DNA from: CAIXLI01 sp964587125
GTDB taxonomy: Bacteria > Pseudomonadota > Alphaproteobacteria > UBA9219
NCBI GenBank assembly: GCA_964587125.1
Contig: CAZPKC010000020.1
Location: 1 to 38,452, forward strand
Reading direction: 5' to 3'
DNA length: 38,452 nucleotides
Shown: piece after piece, positions 1-7,155 of the stretch
How positions within the stretch are numbered: position 1 is the stretch's first letter
Layout of the letters: the number at the start of each line of letters is the position of its first letter
Position numbers and translations under genes: made by a program
Notes under the pieces: model-generated
What the model saw: the letters and a program-made list of their open reading frames with translations, nothing else
Database searches by the model: none
What the model was told of the DNA's origin: nothing

Positions 1-53
1 TACAAAACCCAAAGACTCAACCTGCCGCTGGTACATAATTGGGGAGCAGGTCA
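1..53. mobile_element. Terminal fragment of an insertion sequence (right end)
   Basis: Positions 41-53 (GGGGAGCAGGTCA) are the exact reverse complement of 38398-38410 at the other window end. The element therefore ends in TG...CA with at least 13 bp of terminal inverted repeat, as in IS3-family elements; the family assignment is inference because no transposase is in the window. The flanks differ (CCC after this end, AAA before the other), so the two ends are probably from separate insertions rather than one copy. Confidence 0.6.
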
Positions 54-54
54 C

Positions 55-654
55 CCTTTCTGCGCGCTGGCTTTCGCGGCGATTCCGGCGCAGGCGCAGA
101 CCACGGCATGCGTTCCCAGCAGTTCGGGCCCGGCCTGTTTAGGCAAGCTTTGCGGTCAGATTGGCAACACCATGATGGACAGCGATGATAAAAACATCAT
201 CGCGTGCTTGGCTTGTCCCAGCACCGATCCCGGCTGCACCTATAACCCTCAGTGGAAGTCGATGCAGGGAGCAGCATCAGCAGGCTGCCCGCAGCAACTG
301 ATTATTCCTAGTTTTCAGTGTGGAATATACGCGAGCGGCTACGCTTACGGCCGCACCCAGTACGCACCAGCTTATTTTTCTTACACTGCCCCTGCAACTG
401 GCAATAATGGAACCCAAGCAACCAGCTTTCAGTGCGGATGGCCGGCTAGCTGTTCGCGTGGGAGTTGTGCGGAGTTGCCTACCTATACTGTGTATATGAT
501 TTGCGGAAGCGGCACATGGTATTGCAGTATCTCAAGTTCGGGAACCCAAACCGTCGCCTACGGTATAGGGCAAACGCAGTACTACTCGGGCAGCGGTACG
601 CCCATTTATCCATGTAATGCCATAAACTGGGGCGGATACGCTAATACGGATTGA
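55..654 (+). CDS. 5'-truncated secreted Cys-rich protein (pilin/adhesin-like), interrupted by IS
   Basis: The frame is open from the window start, but bases 1-53 belong to the IS end, so the true start codon is lost. The first residues after the IS form a signal-peptide hydrophobic core ending in AIPAQAQ (probable cleavage after AQA). The mature part, about 180 residues, is rich in Cys, Gly, Ser and Tyr. Near its start it has a Cys-x-x-x-x-Cys pattern followed by MMDSDDKNIIACLAC. That layout resembles minor-pilin or shufflon-like secreted proteins, but I do not recognise the family with confidence. The only internal ATG (172) would discard the signal peptide, so the remaining gene is probably non-functional or a fragment. 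Confidence 0.6.
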   Translation, partial: PFCALAFAAIPAQAQTTACVPSSSGPACLGKLCGQIGNTMMDSDDKNIIACLACPSTDPGCTYNPQWKSMQGAASAGCPQQLIIPSFQCGIYASGYAYGRTQYAPAYFSYTAPATGNNGTQATSFQCGWPASCSRGSCAELPTYTVYMICGSGTWYCSISSSGTQTVAYGIGQTQYYSGSGTPIYPCNAINWGGYANTD

Positions 655-815
655 CATGCTCTCTGTTTCCGTATCTATCGGGAATTGACGTGGCTGGGGG
701 GCGGAGCAGACTTTCAGCTATGCAGTCGGAAGTCGTTCTGACAGGAATTTAGGGAATTCAGGGGATACAATACTGAATTAAATGGAAGCGAGAAAATCGC
801 AACCCGCCCACCTTC

Positions 816-880
816 CCTGTCACTCACTCGAGGGACAATGTTCTGCTCATGAAATCACTGCCGCTCGAGTGAGTGACAGG
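816..880. repeat. Perfect 17-bp inverted repeat (hairpin) in the intergenic region
   Basis: CCTGTCACTCACTCGAG (816-832) is repeated in exact reverse complement at 864-880 around a 31-nt loop. It sits in the roughly 300-bp gene-free stretch 655-952, where I see no convincing coding sequence. No T-run follows either strand, so it is not a classical terminator; a mobile palindromic element or protein-binding site is possible. Confidence 0.75.
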
Positions 881-890
881 TTCGGCGCGG

Positions 891-922
891 CAGCCTTCGC
901 GACGCTGCGTTTGCGAAGGCTG
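891..922. repeat. Perfect 10-bp stem hairpin
   Basis: CAGCCTTCGC (891-900) pairs exactly with GCGAAGGCTG (913-922) around a 12-nt loop. It lies 11 bp after the larger hairpin and about 30 bp past the stop codon of the GIY-YIG gene, which reads toward it. It could act as that gene's 3' structure although no U-tract follows. Confidence 0.65.
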
Positions 923-952
923 GGGTCGGTGAGGGGTGCACTTCGGCAGCTA

Positions 953-1192
953 TTATTTCCAGAAACGCTTCATTGCTAGCGCTTTGCCAGAACCGGATTT
1001 GAAATATCTTTCTAGTTCTCTTGCTCGGTCTTCATTTTCGACGCCAATGTAGCATTTTAGCTTTATAGGGAGATATCTCTTTGTTGATAAAACTTGTCCA
1101 GCCTGATGTGAAGCAAAACGACGCTTCAAGTCATTAGTCGACCCGACGTAAATACTGTCGTTATTTAGTTCAAGAAAATAGACGTACCACAC
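953..1192 (-). CDS. GIY-YIG nuclease superfamily protein (YhbQ/UPF0213-like)
   Basis: A small single-domain GIY-YIG protein. The hallmark strands WYVYFLEL and IYVGSTNDLKRRF stand in for GIY and YIG, followed by a HxxG segment (SHQAG). A Glu-containing helix (ENEDRARELERYFKSG) lies where the catalytic Glu/Asn region is expected. Family members are small DNA nucleases of poorly defined function. I chose the GTG at 1192, preceded nine bases away by GGGAG and giving the normal short N-terminus. A TTG at 1216 in the same frame would start inside the adjacent hairpin repeat and has no ribosome site. About 79 residues. Confidence 0.75.
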   Translation of the reverse strand: MWYVYFLELNNDSIYVGSTNDLKRRFASHQAGQVLSTKRYLPIKLKCYIGVENEDRARELERYFKSGSGKALAMKRFWK

Positions 1193-1198
1193 GGCACC

Positions 1199-1372
1199 AG
1201 TCTCCCTACGCTCCAAGAGGAGCTTCGGGAGACACCCTACAACTTTTTCTTTTGGGTGTCAGTCCACTTTGTTTCCCTGCGCTAAAGCTTCGGGAGATAA
1301 AGTGGCCTGCCACCCGAAGCTTTGATATTCTAGGAACTAGTCTCCCTACGCTCCAAGAGGAGCTTCGGGAGA
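1199..1372. repeat. Pair of 34-bp direct repeats, each a hairpin, with further nested palindromes
   Basis: Positions 1199-1232 and 1339-1372 are identical over 34 bp. Each copy is itself an imperfect palindrome: TCTCCC...GGGAGA outside and GCTCC-AAGA-GGAGC inside. The 106 bp between them hold more palindromes: GACACCC/GGGTGTC around 1231-1260, CCACTTT/AAAGTGG around 1264-1306, and AAGCTTCGGG/CCCGAAGCTT around 1287-1324. A further hairpin (CACCCT...AGGGTG, 1374-1401) abuts the 3' end of the tRNA gene. The cluster resembles REP/BIME-type extragenic palindromes next to a tRNA. Confidence 0.75.
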
Positions 1373-1399
1373 TCACCCTCCGCGCTAACGCGCGTAGGG

Positions 1400-1475
1400 T
1401 GGTGGACCTGATCGGGATCGAACCGACGACCTCAACAATGCCATTGTTGCGCTCTCCCAGCTGAGCTACAGGCCC
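1400..1475 (-). tRNA. tRNA-Ala(GGC)
   Basis: A full cloverleaf can be drawn: acceptor GGGCCTG/CAGGTCC, D stem GCTC/GAGC, anticodon stem CAACA/TGTTG with loop ATGGCAT (anticodon GGC), T stem GTCGG/CCGAT, discriminator A and encoded CCA. The third acceptor pair is G3-U70, the alanine identity element. The gene is flanked on its 3' side by a hairpin and the direct-repeat cluster. Confidence 0.96.
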
Positions 1476-1542
1476 ACACGCGATATACCTTAGGCCGCGC
1501 AAAATGGACGAAACCTGCGCGAAGGGCAAGTATTATTTATAA

Positions 1543-1782
1543 TTATTGAATCATCTGAAGCTGGATATCGACGAGAAAGCGGATCGCGTCGTCATAAGCC
1601 TTGCGGGGCAATTTCTCGACGTCGTTAATGCCGAAGCGGGTCGAAAAAACATCGCGGACGACGTCTTCGCTCACGCGCTTGTCGTAGGCGGTATAGGCCA
1701 AAAGAGCCTTAATGGAGGTCAGTTCGAGATTGTTGACCGTCGCCGTCTCGTCGGTGATCGATTGGGGTGTCTTTGTCGTCAT
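1543..1782 (-). CDS. Small hypothetical protein (79 aa)
   Basis: Start chosen at ATG 1782, preceded by an AAGGCGAGG ribosome site; a longer in-frame extension to 1848 has none. The protein has a polar N-terminus and a C-terminal part (VSEDVVRDVFSTRFG, then AYDDAIRFLVDIQ) that should form two or three helices. No catalytic motif, signal peptide or membrane segment is visible. It lies downstream of another small gene on the same strand (66 bp apart), and the two are probably co-transcribed. I do not recognise the family by name. The opposite-strand frame over the same bases is a shadow. Confidence 0.6.
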   Translation of the reverse strand: MTTKTPQSITDETATVNNLELTSIKALLAYTAYDKRVSEDVVRDVFSTRFGINDVEKLPRKAYDDAIRFLVDIQLQMIQ

Positions 1783-1848
1783 AACAGCCTCGCCTTGCTT
1801 AATTTCCGTTAATATAAAAGGGGGATTTCCCCCCTCATTTCCCCGCAA

Positions 1849-2022
1849 TCAGGCCGCCATGGCCGACTGCTCGAATTTCTCGTCTTTCATAACCTTGTTC
1901 CACCGAATTTCTAAGGAAAGAGGGCTCTTGTGACGGATGCCCTCGTTGCGCTCGATATTTTCGACAATCGCCTGAACGCCGTGTTCGCCGTATCGCATCA
2001 AGTATTTTTGATAATCGAGCAT
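1849..2022 (-). CDS. Small hypothetical protein (57 aa)
   Basis: Starts at ATG 2022 with AGAGGA eight bases upstream and ends at TGA 1849. The product begins MLDYQKYLMRYGEHGVQAIV and is a mainly helical, charged protein with no recognisable domain. Upstream is an AT-rich divergent region shared with the XRE-regulator operon, so this gene and the 79-aa gene probably form a small operon facing away from the regulator. The 66-bp gap to the next gene contains a GGGGGATTTCCCCC mini-hairpin. Function unknown. Confidence 0.55.
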   Translation of the reverse strand: MLDYQKYLMRYGEHGVQAIVENIERNEGIRHKSPLSLEIRWNKVMKDEKFEQSAMAA

Positions 2023-2135
2023 AATGTGTCCTCTAAAATAGTTTCTTAAAAACCTTATATAATCAACGAGTTAAATATATATCCTATTCCGATGTTCGTA
2101 ATATATCCGAAAAAGAGACTTTTGTCTACAATAAA

Positions 2136-2163
2136 TTGACCTTGAATTACTTTCGTGTATATG
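2136..2163 (+). promoter_or_regulatory. Candidate sigma-70 promoter for the regulator operon
   Basis: TTGACC (2136-2141), a 16-bp spacer and TATATG (2158-2163) in a very AT-rich 150-bp divergent intergenic region. Transcription would begin near 2170. That places the in-frame ATG at 2168 at or before the transcript start and supports the downstream TTG start of the regulator gene. Confidence 0.45.
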
Positions 2164-2218
2164 TAATATGATAATTATACTTTTTTATACTTTCTTTACC
2201 GTGTTGTTGGAGGCAGTT

Positions 2219-2890
2219 TTGATTACAGGCAGACAAATCCGCGCCGCGCGCGCGCTATTGGACATCAGTCAGGATGATCTAGCGAATGCGGCTGGCCTGA
2301 CGAAACAAGGTATCAGCAAAATCGAAGACGGCTCCGTCCAACCGCGGGAAGGGACGATGACGGACATTCAAAGGGTGTTTAGGGATAAGGGGATTGAATT
2401 TACCGAAGATCAAGGGGTTAAATTTAAACCGAGCGGATTGGAAGTTTTTGAAGGGCCGGAGCGTTTCGATGAATTTTATGACTTCCTTTACGAATATCTG
2501 AAGCATAACGGCGGCGAAGTTTGTCTCAGTATTTCCGATCAAAGCTTGCTGGATAAATGCCGGAAAAATCCGGAGCTGCATTACAAGCGCGTGAAAGCTT
2601 TATACGAAGCGGGCGTCATTAAAAAATTCCGTATCTTGGCTTCGAAAAGCGAATATATGCATCATCCGCTATTTTCCGTTTTTAAATTACAACCCGAGGG
2701 TGGCATATCTCCGACTGGATTTTGGGCTTTTGGAGATTGCCTCGCTCTGATTTCCTTTGTTCATCATAACCCGCCCTATGTCGTGCTTTTGCGTTCCGCG
2801 ACATTGGCCGAGGCCTATCGCCAGGCTTTTAATGTCACGTGGGCCGTCGCCAAAGATCCGCCCCCTCTGGAATCGGGGGACAAAAAATGA
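2219..2890 (+). CDS. XRE-family helix-turn-helix regulator with unknown C-terminal domain
   Basis: The N-terminal 60 residues form a Cro/cI-type HTH: ITGRQIRAARALLDISQDDL, then the recognition region AGLTKQGISKIEDG. The remaining ~150 residues are of unknown type; they may sense a ligand or partner. I chose the TTG at 2219, with GGAGG at 2209-2213. The ATG at 2168 adds a hydrophobic 17-residue stretch that does not belong to the family and lies at the predicted transcript start. The gene's last bases overlap the next start (ATGA), so it is the first gene of a three-gene operon with an alpha/beta hydrolase and a histidine phosphatase, which it probably autoregulates (inference). Confidence 0.8.
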   Translation: MITGRQIRAARALLDISQDDLANAAGLTKQGISKIEDGSVQPREGTMTDIQRVFRDKGIEFTEDQGVKFKPSGLEVFEGPERFDEFYDFLYEYLKHNGGEVCLSISDQSLLDKCRKNPELHYKRVKALYEAGVIKKFRILASKSEYMHHPLFSVFKLQPEGGISPTGFWAFGDCLALISFVHHNPPYVVLLRSATLAEAYRQAFNVTWAVAKDPPPLESGDKK

Positions 2891-3714
2891 TTGCGAAGCC
2901 TAAAGAAAGCAAGGCGAGAACGCCTTATCTGGAATATTGCTACTGCGAGGCCCAACGCGCCGGGGCGAAAACGCTTATCGTTTCTTTCCCCGGCCGAAAA
3001 GGCAATCGGCCGGCGGCGGTGCCTGCCGATCAATGCCCTCCGTTTTTAAAAGGGATTCTGGATAGCAGCGATGCGGATGTTTTATATGTCCGGTCTGTTT
3101 ATGAAGGCGATTATAACCTCGCAAATATTACGGATGACCACTATCTCCTACCCGAGTTTCTGTACGATCTGAGAGAACAGCGCGACATAAAACGTCTTGT
3201 GCTTTTTGGTTTTTCTCTTGGATGCGAGCCTTGCATTCGGTTAGCGAGGAAATATGTTGCCGATGAAGTCATCCTTATTTCGCCGGCGCTATGCTCCGTC
3301 GAAACGTTAAACGCAGTGGAAGACAACCGGTTGCAAAAAGATTTCGATAAATTTTGCAATACATGGAACTTGCCCGAGATCGAACCGTTTCCTCAGAACA
3401 TTCGGGTGAAAATCTTACAAGGCCTTAATCTTGAAAACGATCTCCTTAAAGAACGGCCCCTTGTTTACTATCTTAAATTGCTTATCCCGCAAGCCATAGT
3501 GGAAGTAGTTCCCGGAACCGGCCATCATATTATTAATTTTTGGCGGGATCAGGGAATTCTCAAAACAAAAATCCACGATCTTCTGGGAATCGAGCCAACG
3601 ACGCCTGTTGAGAATCCCCGGCTGAAATGGACGAATTTGGCTGACGCCTTTACGCGCGATATATTTGCCGAATCGGAAACTCCCGCCATAAAAGACATTC
3701 GCGTGACTGCCTGA
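2887..3714 (+). CDS. Alpha/beta-hydrolase-fold protein
   Basis: The start ATG overlaps the regulator's stop by 4 bp. The nucleophile elbow GFSLG sits about 115 residues in, after a strand RLVLFGF; a late GTGHHI supplies the probable catalytic His. An early strand TLIVSFPG fits the first sheet strands and oxyanion region. No signal peptide is present, so it is cytoplasmic. Substrate unknown; esterase, thioesterase or peptidase activity is possible. The length (275 aa) is normal for the fold. Its position between an HTH regulator and a histidine phosphatase suggests a small regulated metabolic or detoxification operon, but no pathway can be assigned. Confidence 0.75.
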   Translation: MIAKPKESKARTPYLEYCYCEAQRAGAKTLIVSFPGRKGNRPAAVPADQCPPFLKGILDSSDADVLYVRSVYEGDYNLANITDDHYLLPEFLYDLREQRDIKRLVLFGFSLGCEPCIRLARKYVADEVILISPALCSVETLNAVEDNRLQKDFDKFCNTWNLPEIEPFPQNIRVKILQGLNLENDLLKERPLVYYLKLLIPQAIVEVVPGTGHHIINFWRDQGILKTKIHDLLGIEPTTPVENPRLKWTNLADAFTRDIFAESETPAIKDIRVTA

Positions 3715-4295
3715 TGACGGTTATCCAGACCAAGCCCTTCTATTTGATGCGGCACGGCGAAACGGTCGCAAACGTCGAAGGCTACGTCGCGGGCCAAATC
3801 GATACGCCGTTGACTCAAAAGGGGCGGGAACAAGCAAAAAGAACGCAATCGATCTTGACGTCGCTTTCCCTTAAACCAAAACTGATTGTTCACAGCAATC
3901 TTTCGCGGTCGCGTGACACAGCTGCGATTATCAATGAATCCTTTCGGTTGCCTATGCGCGAGCAAGCGTCGATTGCGGAACGCAATCTTGGCGATTGGGC
4001 GAAGATTTCTTTGAAAGAATGGTTTCGACGCTGGAATGAGGGGCTTCAACCCCCGAACGGAGAAACATCGGATGCGTTTAAGGAACGCGTGATGATCGGA
4101 ATCGCGGAAGCTTTAATCCTTTCCAAATCCCCCGTTTTGATCGTGACTCATGCCGGAGTGCTTCGGACCTTTATGTCGCATTACGGATTTAAGGCTGATT
4201 ATGCCGATAACTGCGCCCTCTTTTCCTTTACGCCTAACAATCAAGAAAGCGCCCTGCCTTGGAAGATTGAACACATTATACCAGCGGGCCCATAA
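3714..4295 (+). CDS. Histidine phosphatase superfamily (phosphoglycerate-mutase-like) protein
   Basis: The phospho-accepting motif LMRHGET is at residues 11-17. The second Arg (NLSRSRDTA), the acid region (ERNLGDWA) and the late His (VTHAGVLRTF) complete the branch-1 catalytic set. 193 residues, cytoplasmic. Members remove phosphate from sugars, nucleotides or small phospho-compounds, and this sequence does not reveal which. The start overlaps the hydrolase stop by one base (TGATG). Oddity: the last five codons and the stop lie inside the start of a 174-bp MITE-like repeat, so the repeat appears to have reshaped the protein's C-terminus. Confidence 0.85.
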   Translation: MTVIQTKPFYLMRHGETVANVEGYVAGQIDTPLTQKGREQAKRTQSILTSLSLKPKLIVHSNLSRSRDTAAIINESFRLPMREQASIAERNLGDWAKISLKEWFRRWNEGLQPPNGETSDAFKERVMIGIAEALILSKSPVLIVTHAGVLRTFMSHYGFKADYADNCALFSFTPNNQESALPWKIEHIIPAGP

Positions 4296-4451
4296 AATCC
4301 GATTTGCCATCTGACATCACTCGCTCTATGCCTCGCCTGTCGCTTGCCGGACTAACCGTATTGTTTATAACGGTTTCTTCAGTTCGGCGAGCGACAGGCT
4401 TTACGCAACCGCTCGTGACCTAAGCGAGTCACTTCAGGGGGCCGTTGGTAT
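4278..4451 (+). repeat. MITE-like interspersed repeat, copy 1
   Basis: About 174 bp, shared with copies at 10059-10233 (inverted) and 22805-22978. The ends are near-inverted repeats (ATACCAGCGGGCC at the left, GGCCGTTGGTAT at the right). The centre is an 18-bp stem (4336-4353 with 4381-4398) around a smaller AACCGT/ACGGTT stem. There is no coding capacity. It begins within the last codons of the histidine phosphatase gene. Confidence 0.85.
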
Positions 4452-4567
4452 TAGCGCATAAAGCGCTGCGTGAACGAGGCGTTAAATTCAAATTGCTTCT
4501 TCCCCATTGCCCCATCCCATCCTTTTGTCTACCTTAAGCCTCCGTCCTTTATCCCTTCAGGAGTCCC

Positions 4568-5041
4568 ATGGCCCATCGCCACTCGACACTCGGTTTTTAC
4601 GCGTTGGCTTTTATCGGCCTCGTCGATCAGCTCAGCAAATGGCTGGTTCTCGACCGCATGGGAGACGTGCAGCGCACGATTCCCGTCACGTCATTTCTCA
4701 ACCTCGCCCTTGTTTGGAACAAGGGACTCACTTTCGGCCTTATGAACCATAACGGCGCGTCGTTCATGCCTTATGTTCTCATCGGCGTGGCCGCCATTAT
4801 TCTGTTTTTGCTGGGACGGTGGTTGTGGAGGACAAGTTCCTCCGTCGTCGCCTTGGCTTTGGGAGCTATCATGGGGGGCGCGATCGGCAATGTGATAGAT
4901 CGCGTGCGCTATGGCGCGGTCGTCGATTTCCTCGATTTTTACTACGGAAGCTTCCATTGGTACGCTTTTAACATAGCCGACGCCGCCATCGTCACGGGCG
5001 TTGCGCTTCTGCTAATCGATGGTATGGTAAGAGGGAAATAG
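4568..5041 (+). CDS. lspA: Lipoprotein signal peptidase (signal peptidase II)
   Basis: Inner-membrane aspartyl protease that cleaves the signal peptide of diacylglyceryl-prolipoproteins. 157 residues with four predicted membrane helices. The conserved blocks are present: DQLSKWLV in the first helix, the NKGLTFGL stretch (usually N-x-G-x-A/T-F), GNVIDR followed by VVDF (catalytic Asp120), and FNIAD (catalytic Asp138). The ATG is preceded by AGGAG. It lies upstream of a BamF-like lipoprotein gene that would be one of its own substrates, separated by a long palindrome. Confidence 0.97.
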   Translation: MAHRHSTLGFYALAFIGLVDQLSKWLVLDRMGDVQRTIPVTSFLNLALVWNKGLTFGLMNHNGASFMPYVLIGVAAIILFLLGRWLWRTSSSVVALALGAIMGGAIGNVIDRVRYGAVVDFLDFYYGSFHWYAFNIADAAIVTGVALLLIDGMVRGK

Positions 5042-5184
5042 GGCATGTTCCCAATCGAGCGGTCTTGGGCTGCAAATCCCGCTTTTCTGAATTTTCATTG
5101 TTCACGTACGAAGGAAGTACGCTCCGCATGAAAATTCATAAAATCACGATTTTCGCCCCAAGCTTGCTCGATTGAGAACATGCC
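5042..5184. repeat. 143-bp long imperfect palindrome
   Basis: The outer arms GGCATGTTC/GAACATGCC continue into CAATCGAGC/GCTCGATT, giving 18 of 19 matches. Further in, TTGGG...CCCCAA and TGAATTTTCAT/ATGAAAATTCA pair, and the centre has a GTAC-GAAGGAA-GTAC mini-hairpin. It fills almost the whole lspA to lipoprotein gap. It is unrelated in sequence to the 174-bp repeat. It may be a second family of palindromic mobile repeat, or a structured mRNA spacer. Confidence 0.75.
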
Positions 5185-5216
5185 AAAGTAAAAATAACCA
5201 AACTCACGAGAACCCA

Positions 5217-5759
5217 ATGTCCCTGTCCCGTTCCTTTCTTTTTCTTGGCATAGCGACGCTTTTTCTGGCGGCGTGCGGCGAAGTGCGCGAGGATTTGGGG
5301 TTGGGACGCAATCCCCCCGATGAATTCGCGGTCGTCGAGCGGCCGCCCTTGTCGATGCCGCCGGATTTCAGCTTGCGTCCGCCGCGCCCTGGCGCTTCGC
5401 GTCCGCAGGCCGTCGATACCGATCAGCAGGCCAGCGCCGCCGTGTTTGGCGACAAAGCGTCTTTGCGGGCGCAAGAGCCGTCCGTGGGAGAAAAAGCTCT
5501 TCTCGAATCCACCGGCGCGGCCAAGGCCGATCCGGGCATCCGCGAGATCGTCGATCGCGAGTCGGCGCAAAAAGTCATCGCCTCGCCGCATCTGGTTCAA
5601 CGGCTCATCGATTGGACAGATAGAGAAAACCCCGTGACGACCGTCGATGCCGCTGCGGAAGCCGAGCGGATCAAAACTGCCAAAGAAAACAATCAGCCCG
5701 TGACTTCCGGCGCGACTCCCGTGATCGAAAAGCAGACGAGCGGCTGGCTGGGGCTTTGA
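5217..5759 (+). CDS. DUF3035 / BamF-type outer-membrane lipoprotein
   Basis: The signal sequence ends in the lipobox LAAC, with the lipidated Cys about 19 residues in. The mature part has the alphaproteobacterial DUF3035 signature LGLGRNPPDEF followed by a proline-rich strip (ERPPLSMPPDF, LRPPRPG). In Caulobacter such a lipoprotein (BamF) belongs to the outer-membrane beta-barrel assembly machine. I chose ATG 5217. The upstream in-frame ATG (5172) lies inside the palindrome and would add 15 polar residues before the signal peptide. The gene directly precedes an M16 peptidase gene by one base, so they are probably one operon. Confidence 0.85.
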   Translation: MSLSRSFLFLGIATLFLAACGEVREDLGLGRNPPDEFAVVERPPLSMPPDFSLRPPRPGASRPQAVDTDQQASAAVFGDKASLRAQEPSVGEKALLESTGAAKADPGIREIVDRESAQKVIASPHLVQRLIDWTDRENPVTTVDAAAEAERIKTAKENNQPVTSGATPVIEKQTSGWLGL

Positions 5760-5760
5760 T

Positions 5761-7155
5761 ATGATCCGGGCGCGCGCGCTTCTCCTCATTTTCGGGCTTC
5801 TGGCTGCGATGATGGGGACTGCCCGCGCCGCCGTATTCTACCCCTCCCATTTTACGCTTTCGAACGGTCTGCAAGTCGTCATCGTCCCCAATCGCCTTGC
5901 GCCGGTCGTCAGCCAGATGGTGTGGTATAAAGTCGGCTCGGCTGACGAGACGCCCGGCAAAAGCGGTCTCGCGCATTATCTCGAGCATCTGATGTTTCGC
6001 GGGACGGACAGCGTGCCGGCGGGCGAATTCAGCAAAGTCATCGCGAAGCAGGGCGGCCACGATAACGCCTTTACATCCTACGATTATACCGCTTTTTACG
6101 AAGAAATCGAAGCCAAGCGCCTGCCGATGATCATGCAGATGGAAGCCGACCGCATGCAGAATTTGCGCATCAGAAAGGAAACGGCGGAGCCGGAACTGCG
6201 CGTCGTTCTTCTTGAGCGCCAGCAACGCACCGACAACAGCCCCGAAGGGAGTTTCATCGAAAAACTCCAGAATGAATTCATGCCGCGTTATCCTTATGGC
6301 CGCCCCGTTATCGGCTGGAAAAAGGACATCGAGCAGCTTACCGCGTCGGACGCCCGAAAATTCTACGAAACCCACTATGCGCCGAATAATGCCGTCGTCG
6401 TGATCTCCGGCGACGTGAGGGTCGAAGACGTTTTAAGCCTCGCCGCCGCGACCTATGGCCGCGTACCCGCGCGCGATGTTGCTCTTCAGCGCGACTTCGG
6501 CCCTGCGCCGCAACCGCAAGAACGCGATCTTACGGTCGTGGACGCGCGCGTCGAACAACCGGAAATTCTCTGGCGTTTCGCGGTCCCAAGCTATGCAACG
6601 CAAAAGGACAACGAAGCTTACGCCTATGAAGTCCTTGCCGAAGTTCTCGACGGCGGCGAAACCGGAGTTTTATATAAAAAACTGGTGACGGAACTTGGCA
6701 CAGCCAGCGGCGTCGAAACAAGCTACGACCCCGATGCGCGCGGGGAAACCGGCTTCACTTTGGCGGCGTCTTTGCGCGCGGGCCAATCTTATAAAAAGCT
6801 TGAGGAAGCCCTGCGTTCGACGCTCAACGACGCCGCGCAGAAGGGGCTTGATGCGAACGAGATCGAAAAAGCCAAACAGCGCCTACAACGCTCGGCTATT
6901 TTCGCGCGCGAGGGATTGACGATGCCGGGATACGCTTTCGGCATGGCGCTTACGACGGGGCATAACGTCGCCGATGTCGAGGCCTGGCCCGACCGTATCG
7001 ACGCCGTCACCGTCACGGAAGTGAACGCCGCCTTGCGCAAACTGGCCTCGTCGAAACGCGAGATCATGAGCGCGCTTTTGCCCGATCCCCATGCTCCGGC
7101 GGCAAAGCGCGGAATGCTCCAACCCATTCTCGACCGCGGAGTGGGGATAAGATGA
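5761..7155 (+). CDS. M16 family zinc metallopeptidase (catalytic subunit)
   Basis: The signal peptide (to about Ala23) directs it to the periplasm. The inverted zinc motif HYLEH is at residues 72-76 (His72, Glu75, His76). The third ligand Glu is expected about 77 residues later and is present as Glu152. 464 residues, with the duplicated M16 halves typical of processing-peptidase and PqqL-like proteins. It is followed, with a 4-bp ATGA overlap, by a second M16 gene lacking the zinc ligands. Such pairs form heterodimers that close around unfolded or short peptides. Probable role: periplasmic peptide degradation or quality control beside the lipoprotein and BAM genes (inference). Confidence 0.92.
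   Translation: MIRARALLLIFGLLAAMMGTARAAVFYPSHFTLSNGLQVVIVPNRLAPVVSQMVWYKVGSADETPGKSGLAHYLEHLMFRGTDSVPAGEFSKVIAKQGGHDNAFTSYDYTAFYEEIEAKRLPMIMQMEADRMQNLRIRKETAEPELRVVLLERQQRTDNSPEGSFIEKLQNEFMPRYPYGRPVIGWKKDIEQLTASDARKFYETHYAPNNAVVVISGDVRVEDVLSLAAATYGRVPARDVALQRDFGPAPQPQERDLTVVDARVEQPEILWRFAVPSYATQKDNEAYAYEVLAEVLDGGETGVLYKKLVTELGTASGVETSYDPDARGETGFTLAASLRAGQSYKKLEEALRSTLNDAAQKGLDANEIEKAKQRLQRSAIFAREGLTMPGYAFGMALTTGHNVADVEAWPDRIDAVTVTEVNAALRKLASSKREIMSALLPDPHAPAAKRGMLQPILDRGVGIR

Noticed and set aside
782..979. 65-codon open frame
   Set aside because: Runs through the two perfect hairpins and overlaps the GIY-YIG 3' end; no ribosome site or homologous motif.
1199..1372. CRISPR array
   Set aside because: Only two copies 140 bp apart with palindromic content and no regular spacers; no cas genes in the window.
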